A stretch of DNA of 64,000 nucleotides. Origin: Cryptomeria japonica (taxonomy: Eukaryota; Streptophyta; Pinopsida; Cupressales; Cupressaceae). The stretch is taken from NCBI RefSeq assembly GCF_030272615.1, contig NC_081413.1, forward strand, positions 551,302,136 to 551,366,135. Direction: 5' to 3'. The notes beneath the pieces are model-generated. The model saw nothing but the letters and a program-made list of their open reading frames with translations. It did not search any database and was not told the origin of the DNA. The translations under genes and the position numbers were made by a program. Below, piece by piece: positions 58,750 to 64,000 of the stretch (position 1 is the stretch's first letter; each line of letters opens with the position of its first letter).

Positions 58750-60112
58750 TTTTAATACCACTTCAAGAGGTTGTCCCAAATATGTATATGTCCGATTTGG
58801 TTTGTAAGTAGGGTACTTGTTCTTAGGTTCCTCTTGCTGCATGTTGGAAGGTTGATTATTTTGATTGTTTGGGAGTATCCTTGGTTGGTATTATTGTTTT
58901 GGCAATTATCAACAAGTCCTACAATTTTGACTATAGGTTGAGCAATTTTGACAGTCCTTGCATCAACAACACCATCATTTACAATCTTTTTGTTCTTAGG
59001 CCAAAACTTGGTTTCATGACTGTTATATGCTGGTCGTCGACCTTCTTTCTTGTCTTTATAAATTTTGACAAGTCCCTTCTTGATAAGGATTTTTTTTATT
59101 TTGAGCCCTTGGGATATCGTGTCTTTGAAAGAGTATGAACATTTGAATTCCAAGAAGAATTCCAATTTTTCATTTAGGTTTGAAATGAAAAGTTCAACCA
59201 ATTGTTCCTTCGGAAGTGGGAAGGAACGTCTGCTATAAAGATGCCTCTAGTGTTGTAAGAATGTTGAGAAAAACTCTCCATTTTTTTGTTTTGTGTTGCA
59301 TAAGTCATCCATGGAGACATCATGTTCTATGTTATGTGCATGATGAGTGATAAATTATTTCACTAATGCATCAAATGAGATAATTCCACCTGGCAAGCGT
59401 GAGAACAATTGCATAGTTGATCCTCCTAAGCTTTGAGGGAATAAGCGCATTAAATAGGTCTCATCGTATAGGCCACTTCTAAACATGCAGAGTAAAACTC
59501 ACACACATGGTCTCTTGGATCTCCCTTTCCCTTGTATTTGTCAAATTTGGGAGTTTTGAAATTGCATGGAAAAAGAGGCATGACCATGTTCCTATCAAAT
59601 GGATAGGGACAAATATCTTCGAGAGCATACTTCTTTTGTGATATTCCTAAAGTTACTTGTTGTGTGAGGTCTTATACTTGTTGTCTCAAGGAATCTATTT
59701 CCATAGGAGGAGGTGGATCATATTGGTAGTTTCTTTGTTGATATTGGTTGCCCCCATAATTGTAGGCATATCTTGTTCCTCTCTCGTTTTGATTTTTGTC
59801 TGGTTGTTGACTGTTTTGAGCTTGCTCGGGTTCCTCCCTAAGTTGTGATATGTCAAATTCTGAAGGGAGTTTTGCACCCTCTTGAGTAAGCCTTAGGAAA
59901 TGGGTGTCAGTGTTACCTCTATGAACTTCCTTAAAGAGTTTGTTGAACCTAGGGTTACTCGTTGCTTCTTCTATTTCTCATTGTGTAGGAGTAGCCGGAT
60001 CTTCTTGTCCTATTTTTTCATCATGAAAAGGGTTAACATCTTCGTCCTTGTCTAATTAATGAAGTGTTGTGTAGTGCTTTTGTCTCTAACTTTGAGACCG
60101 AGTTGTAGCCAT
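58750..60112 (-). pseudogene. Ty3/gypsy gag
   Basis: The likely start is an ATG at 60112-60110. After an acidic, Gln/Asn-rich N-terminus (YNYGGNQYQQRNYQYDPPPP near 59760) comes the Retrotrans_gag fold: FKTPKFDKYKGKGDPRDHV, LMRLFPQSLGGSTMQLFSRL, NIEHDVSMDDLCNTKQKNGE, LVELFISNLNEKLEFFLEFK. Several stops (60088, 60058, 59350) and a frameshift near 59480 break it. Confidence 0.85.
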
Positions 60113-60485
60113 GTTGATTTTTTGTGAGATAAATGAAAAAGCTAGGTGGTTGATCCCCTCTTATAGTTCCAAGATTTGATGATGGTGGTGATGAGTTGAA
60201 ATGTTTTATGGATGAGTGATCTTTTTTAATAATTGTATGAAAAAAGTCCTCTTTGAGATTTGTTGCTTGGTTTTCAACAATTGTGAGATGACATGTAGCA
60301 AGGTGTGTGTTTTACAAAGCATAATCTACCTAGCTATGAGAGAATGTACTCAAAAGCTAGTTTTAACCTATCTATTGTGGAGCATAAAAATGGAACCAAG
60401 TAACTAAGACCTAATCCCACTCTTATGTACACATAGTGGAATACGAAAGAGCCTAGGGAGAGAGTTCACTTTGACTACTTCTTGT

Positions 60486-60508
60486 GTGAGAGAGAGAGAG
60501 AGAGAGTT
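60486..60508 (+). repeat. (GA)n microsatellite in the leader
   Basis: GTGTGAGAGAGAGAGAGAG, CT-rich on the transcribed strand. Confidence 0.85.
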
Positions 60509-61008
60509 AAGGAATATCTCTTAGGGTTTCTATTCCTTTGTTGTAATGAAGAGAAGTTGTGCAAAATGCAATGCAATGATCAATTAGACTAGGAGATGAA
60601 CAAAGATGCAAATATGAATTGAAAATGTAGAAACTAATTGAACTGAATCTAAGAGACCGAGTACAAAGAAGGGACGAAAATCCAAATGTGCACCTGTGAT
60701 TGAAATTTGGAGCTGATTGGGCAGGACTAGGGCACTGGGTGCCTTGGTTCCTGATACTACAAAAAGTTCAAATTCTGGAAACTGTTGTCTGAGAGTCTGT
60801 ACTATCAAACTGCCAAAAAATGCAAGAAAACTGAGAGGAATAGGGCACCACACCCTAGTCCTAGGAGGACCAAGGAACCACACCCTATTCCCTTAAGACT
60901 GACGTCAAATTGTGCAATTGGGTCTATACCTGTGTACTCTGTTAGTTTTGAAGATCATGCACTTAATTCTTGTACTTGCACCTACAACAAGAAAAATGGT
61001 GTCTAGGT

Positions 61009-61062
61009 GGCTATATAGGGTTTTTCCTTAGTCAAACCCCTTTCTTTTGTTATTTTCACCTC
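61009..61062 (-). promoter_or_regulatory. TATA box with conserved upstream block
   Basis: On minus: GGAGGTGAAAAT, then GGGGTTTGACTAAGGAAAAA, then CCCTATATAGCC. The upstream block matches the one at 2408-2446. Confidence 0.6.
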
Positions 61063-62044
61063 CAAAAATAGCCTATAATGTATTGAAAATGTGTGTGCAA
61101 GAATCTTGTGTGTATGCAAGATCCTAAATGAATAAAGAAAGTTTTACCCTATGCTTTGGAGAACAAACCCTAAATGATTGTAAATGTAAATGTAAATGCT
61201 TCAAATGACTAGTGCAATAAAGGATCTAAAGCATGAATGTAAATCTTAAAATGAATGTTATGAAGCTCATACAAAGACATGAAAATAACATGAAACCATA
61301 CCAAACCCTAAGGGAGAGGTACAAGCCAATCAACAGTCGATGATCTCCTATTATTCTTCAATGTCTTCAAAGATCCTAATTGATGTCGAAAATGATTGAT
61401 GAATGCTTGATTTTATGTTATAGACTCCACATAACCTATACTTTCACTTCATAAGAGGCTAGTTCAATTGCTAGATCTTCGATCCTTCAAATGATGAAAG
61501 GGAGGTTTTATGTAGGAGACCCTAACTTTGTTTTGAGTCATAGGCCGACATAGAAGTAATATGTTTCGCCAATCTCTTGGATTTAAATATTAAAATACCG
61601 CCAAAATATGCTCCTGAAATTCGGAGAGAAAAAGTTGGGACCACATTGGTACCGACATGGTCCGAACACACAGTCCGGCCAACTTTTCGCCAAATTTTTC
61701 GGGAAAGCAAGATAATATGATTTTAAAGCAAATTCCAAGAGTATGTGGGAATTTGCAACGTTTAGATATGCGAAATCGGGCCTTGAAGGTCGAAATAAGA
61801 CATAATTAGGGTATTTGATGAAATGATTAATTGAAAGAATAAAACAAAAAGGGGCACACTTAGGGTAAAGGGCCCAATTTTATGATGTGTAGAGGGATAA
61901 AAGAAGACCTTAAATTTAATTTAATTAATTAATTAAATTCTTAAGGAGGAATTGAAATGCAAGATGCAAACACACTAAGGTGGGAGCTAACCTAAGCGTG
62001 GAATTGTACCACCCAATTAAGGGTGTACAATTTATGATGCTACA

Positions 62045-62763
62045 TCTATGATGTTTAGTAGGGCCCCTTAGGATGTCTTTGTGATTTGGCAATATCTAAA
62101 AGAACTAAGGAAAAAACCTCCTTTTGAGAGTTGAATGGAATTTTGATGTTTATGGAATGAGTGTAAACCTTGGAGTTTCTACTAGGTGACTATGATTTTT
62201 GATGATTGATGTGAAATGTGTGAAATGATTTGTGAGAAGATGATGAAGTAGAGGAAAAAAGGATTTATGAAATATTAAAGATTGGAAAATGACTTAATGA
62301 GAGATGTCTAAATTTGAAGATAACTTGAGAAGACAAATTATGAAGGTTTTTAAGAAAATGACTTATGAAAGATGTGTGAGTAAAGATATGGAAGATGTTT
62401 GGATTTGATTTATGAAATGAAGTATGGTTTTGAAAAATAGAGAAAGATGAAATATATGTGAATGAGAAGTATGATTTGGAAATGATTTATGGAATATGTG
62501 AGTTTGAAGTGTGATTATGGAAGATATGTGAATTTGGAAATGATTATGGAAGATGTGTGAATTTGGAAATGATTACGCAAGATATAATATGTAAGGTGTA
62601 AAGCCTTTAGAATAGGTGATTGTGAATGTGATAAGTAATTCAGAAATGAAGTATGGTTTTGAAAAATGGAAAAAGATGAAATATATGTAAATAAGAATTA
62701 TGTTTTGGATATGATGTGTAAATAGGAAGTATGATTTGAAAATGAAGATTGAAGATGTGGAAA
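62045..62763. repeat. Degenerate purine-rich tandem repeats
   Basis: Two 29-bp units (62519-62547 and 62548-62576) read GGAAGATRTGTGAATTTGG plus AAATGATTAY. A longer unit, GAAGTATGGTTTTGAAAAAT with AGATGAAATATATG, occurs at about 62418 and 62646. The whole stretch is built of GAAGATGTG and GGAAATGATT words. No gene is seen. Confidence 0.75.
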
Positions 62764-63520
62764 TGATTTATTAGAATGGTAATCTCTATATAGCAGAAAA
62801 TTAATATCATCTAGAATTAATATAACCATCGATCAACAATTAAGTAAATTAATATAGTTATGAGAATGGTAATCTCTATATGGATAACAATAGCTATTGG
62901 TCATTCCTCATTTATTTGAGGGTTAGCTATTGTTTTTGAGAAGTGACCCCTTTAGATGAACTTTGCATTGGTCATAGAGATTCAAAATCATAGCTATTAT
63001 TGGATTATGCATCAAGGTAATACAGGCCAATATAGACCCCCACTAATAAGCTATTGTTATCCTTATTGATTTTGTCACAAACATAAGTTGTGTCGACAAA
63101 AGCCTCTTTACAAAGTTCATGTATCTATGATAAGACCAATCAAATATAGCTATTGTTTTTGGATAACAATAGCTATGGTTTTAGTGCTATATGTCTCCTG
63201 GTTGATGTCTCTATGGTAAGAGGGTATGACCATTTTACCCCTTCTAGCCAAAATATAGCTATTGTTTTTGGATAACAATAGCTATAGTTTTAGCACTTTT
63301 GTCGTCTAAAGTAGCGCTATTGTGCCGCAATGGCGCTATTGCTAGGTAGTTATCATAAATATAGCACTATTGCATAGTAGTTATAGCACTAATGTTTTTG
63401 AATTTTTGGCGCTATTATATTGGCATGTTGAATGATATAGTTTTAGCGCTCGTGTAGTCAGTAAGGAGGGGAGAAATGTGGAATTAATTAATGATTTATG
63501 AGAACAGTAATCTCTATATA
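62764..63520. repeat. Cluster of TAGCTATTGTT inverted repeats
   Basis: Two perfect hairpins (63146-63176 and 63255-63285) have arms ATAGCTATTGTT / AACAATAGCTAT and a 7-base loop TTTGGAT. A wider pair of the same arms is at 62887 and 62930, and single arms at 63052. Related GCGCTATTG words continue to 63420. A GTAATCTCTATATAG word recurs at about 62771, 62864 and 63502. Confidence 0.85.
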
Positions 63521-63539
63521 GCTAGAGTGAAGAGGTACA

Positions 63540-64000
63540 CTTGACCCACATAAGATGAACTAAGTAATCTCTGCTACTTCCCATTGCATCTCTCTCATCA
63601 CCTCAGTTGTAGGGCCATGTCCCTATACTCCCTCCAGCACTCAAACCCTGTCCTATAAATGACTCACTCTATCCATCGGGTCATCCATCTCCCTCAATAC
63701 GAAAGTCAGCTCAGCCCCCCATGCAAATAATTAGACATCTCGAGTGGCAATCTTTGCATCCTTGTCATTTAGTTAGGCCTCTAAATCCTAGATGCAATCC
63801 TCAGTGGCGGTAAGATGTGTTTGTAACCGCACTATCATCACCTCCCGTAGATCTCCTCATCCTCTTCCACTTGTCGCTCCATGCCCCGCATCCATAGCAA
63901 CATATTCATCCTCACCACCCCCACCCATCTCTGCACCTCCTACACCTGCATCACCACCCATATCTAAACCTTCTCTACCCTCCACTCTCCCCCTTGGTGT
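63540..64000 (-). pseudogene. Decayed reading frame with Gly-rich start and coiled-coil-like end
   Basis: A single minus-strand frame runs from the window edge to about 63545 with seven stops and no frameshift. It has a Gly/Glu-rich part (LDMGGDAGVGGAEMGGGGED, near 63960-63900) followed by a Leu/Arg/Glu/Asp-rich, heptad-like part (LQTHLTATEDC, WGAELTFVLREMDDPMDRVS). The stops are TGA/TAG/TAA at positions that would be Arg or Gln in a working copy. I do not recognise the family; it could be the tail of a plant mobile domain-type or transposon-borne protein. Confidence 0.45.

Larger units (their letters stand above)
60113..62044 (-). mobile_element. Ty3 leader plus probable 5' LTR (type G2)
   Basis: The outer edge is TGTAGCATCATAAATTGTAC on minus (62044 inward), a TG-type LTR start. 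Inside it the AT-rich U3, a TATA box (61009-61018), and a long transcribed leader lead to the gag ATG at 60112. The inner LTR edge is unclear: CTACA occurs at 60626-60630 and 60294-60298, but neither is followed by a convincing primer site. It shares no obvious similarity with the G1 LTR at 25160-26501. Confidence 0.5.

Noticed and set aside
60584-60883. 99-codon minus ORF in the Ty3 leader
   Set aside because: Lies between the TATA box and gag, so probably leader sequence; no motif. A leader uORF cannot be excluded.
1-64000. CRISPR arrays, bacterial operons or phage systems
   Set aside because: The sequence is plant repeat DNA; regular repeats here are microsatellites, LTR words and tandem duplications.

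Overview
This window looks like intergenic DNA from a large plant genome, most likely a conifer or another gymnosperm. It is AT-rich and built almost entirely from old, broken, nested retrotransposons. The conifer call is inference from the density of Ty1/copia and Ty3/gypsy (Tat-like) families and their generally decayed state. I found no intact host gene, no rRNA or tRNA gene and no CRISPR array.

Left part (1-10.9 kb). A minus-strand LTR element runs off the left edge: LTR 1941-3155, a primer-site candidate, and a first ORF at 8-1756 broken only by three in-frame stops. Next come a decayed repeated-gene relic (3160-4530), about 1.3 kb of GA-rich simple sequence (5045-6320), and sparse AT-rich DNA. 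A complete tRNA-derived SINE with a perfect 16-bp target duplication lies at 9657-9994. A LINE ORF1 relic follows at 10256-10913.

Centre (10.9-56.1 kb). Three copia families are stacked here. Family C (minus, 10925-16098) is fused at its gag end to the leader of family A. Family A then forms LTR-body-LTR (16178-25001), with an opposite-strand solo LTR inside it. A fragment of the family C LTR follows, then a Ty3 3' LTR (25160-26501) and Ty3 pol (to 31687). Family B copia (minus, 31688-56094) interrupts Ty3 pol. Family B is itself split by two family A elements: one on plus (36942-45819), one on minus (47502-54610). The plus copy carries a Ty3 solo LTR (38362-39843) in its 5' LTR. In the second copy an unrelated 1.33-kb segment replaces the reverse transcriptase. 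Target duplications (CCATC, TACTC, ATCCC) support several of these joins.

Right part (56.1-64 kb). Ty3 pro, G-patch and gag relics (56095-60112) lead into a leader and a probable 5' LTR ending at 62044. This LTR does not resemble the one at 25160-26501, so the two Ty3 halves may not be one element. Degenerate tandem repeats, a cluster of TAGCTATTGTT hairpins, and a decayed coiled-coil-like reading frame fill the rest.

No working gene system is visible. The value of the window is its insertion history, several well-bounded insertions, and a few unexplained sequences: the promoter-like 1.33-kb segment, the hairpin cluster and the right-edge relic.
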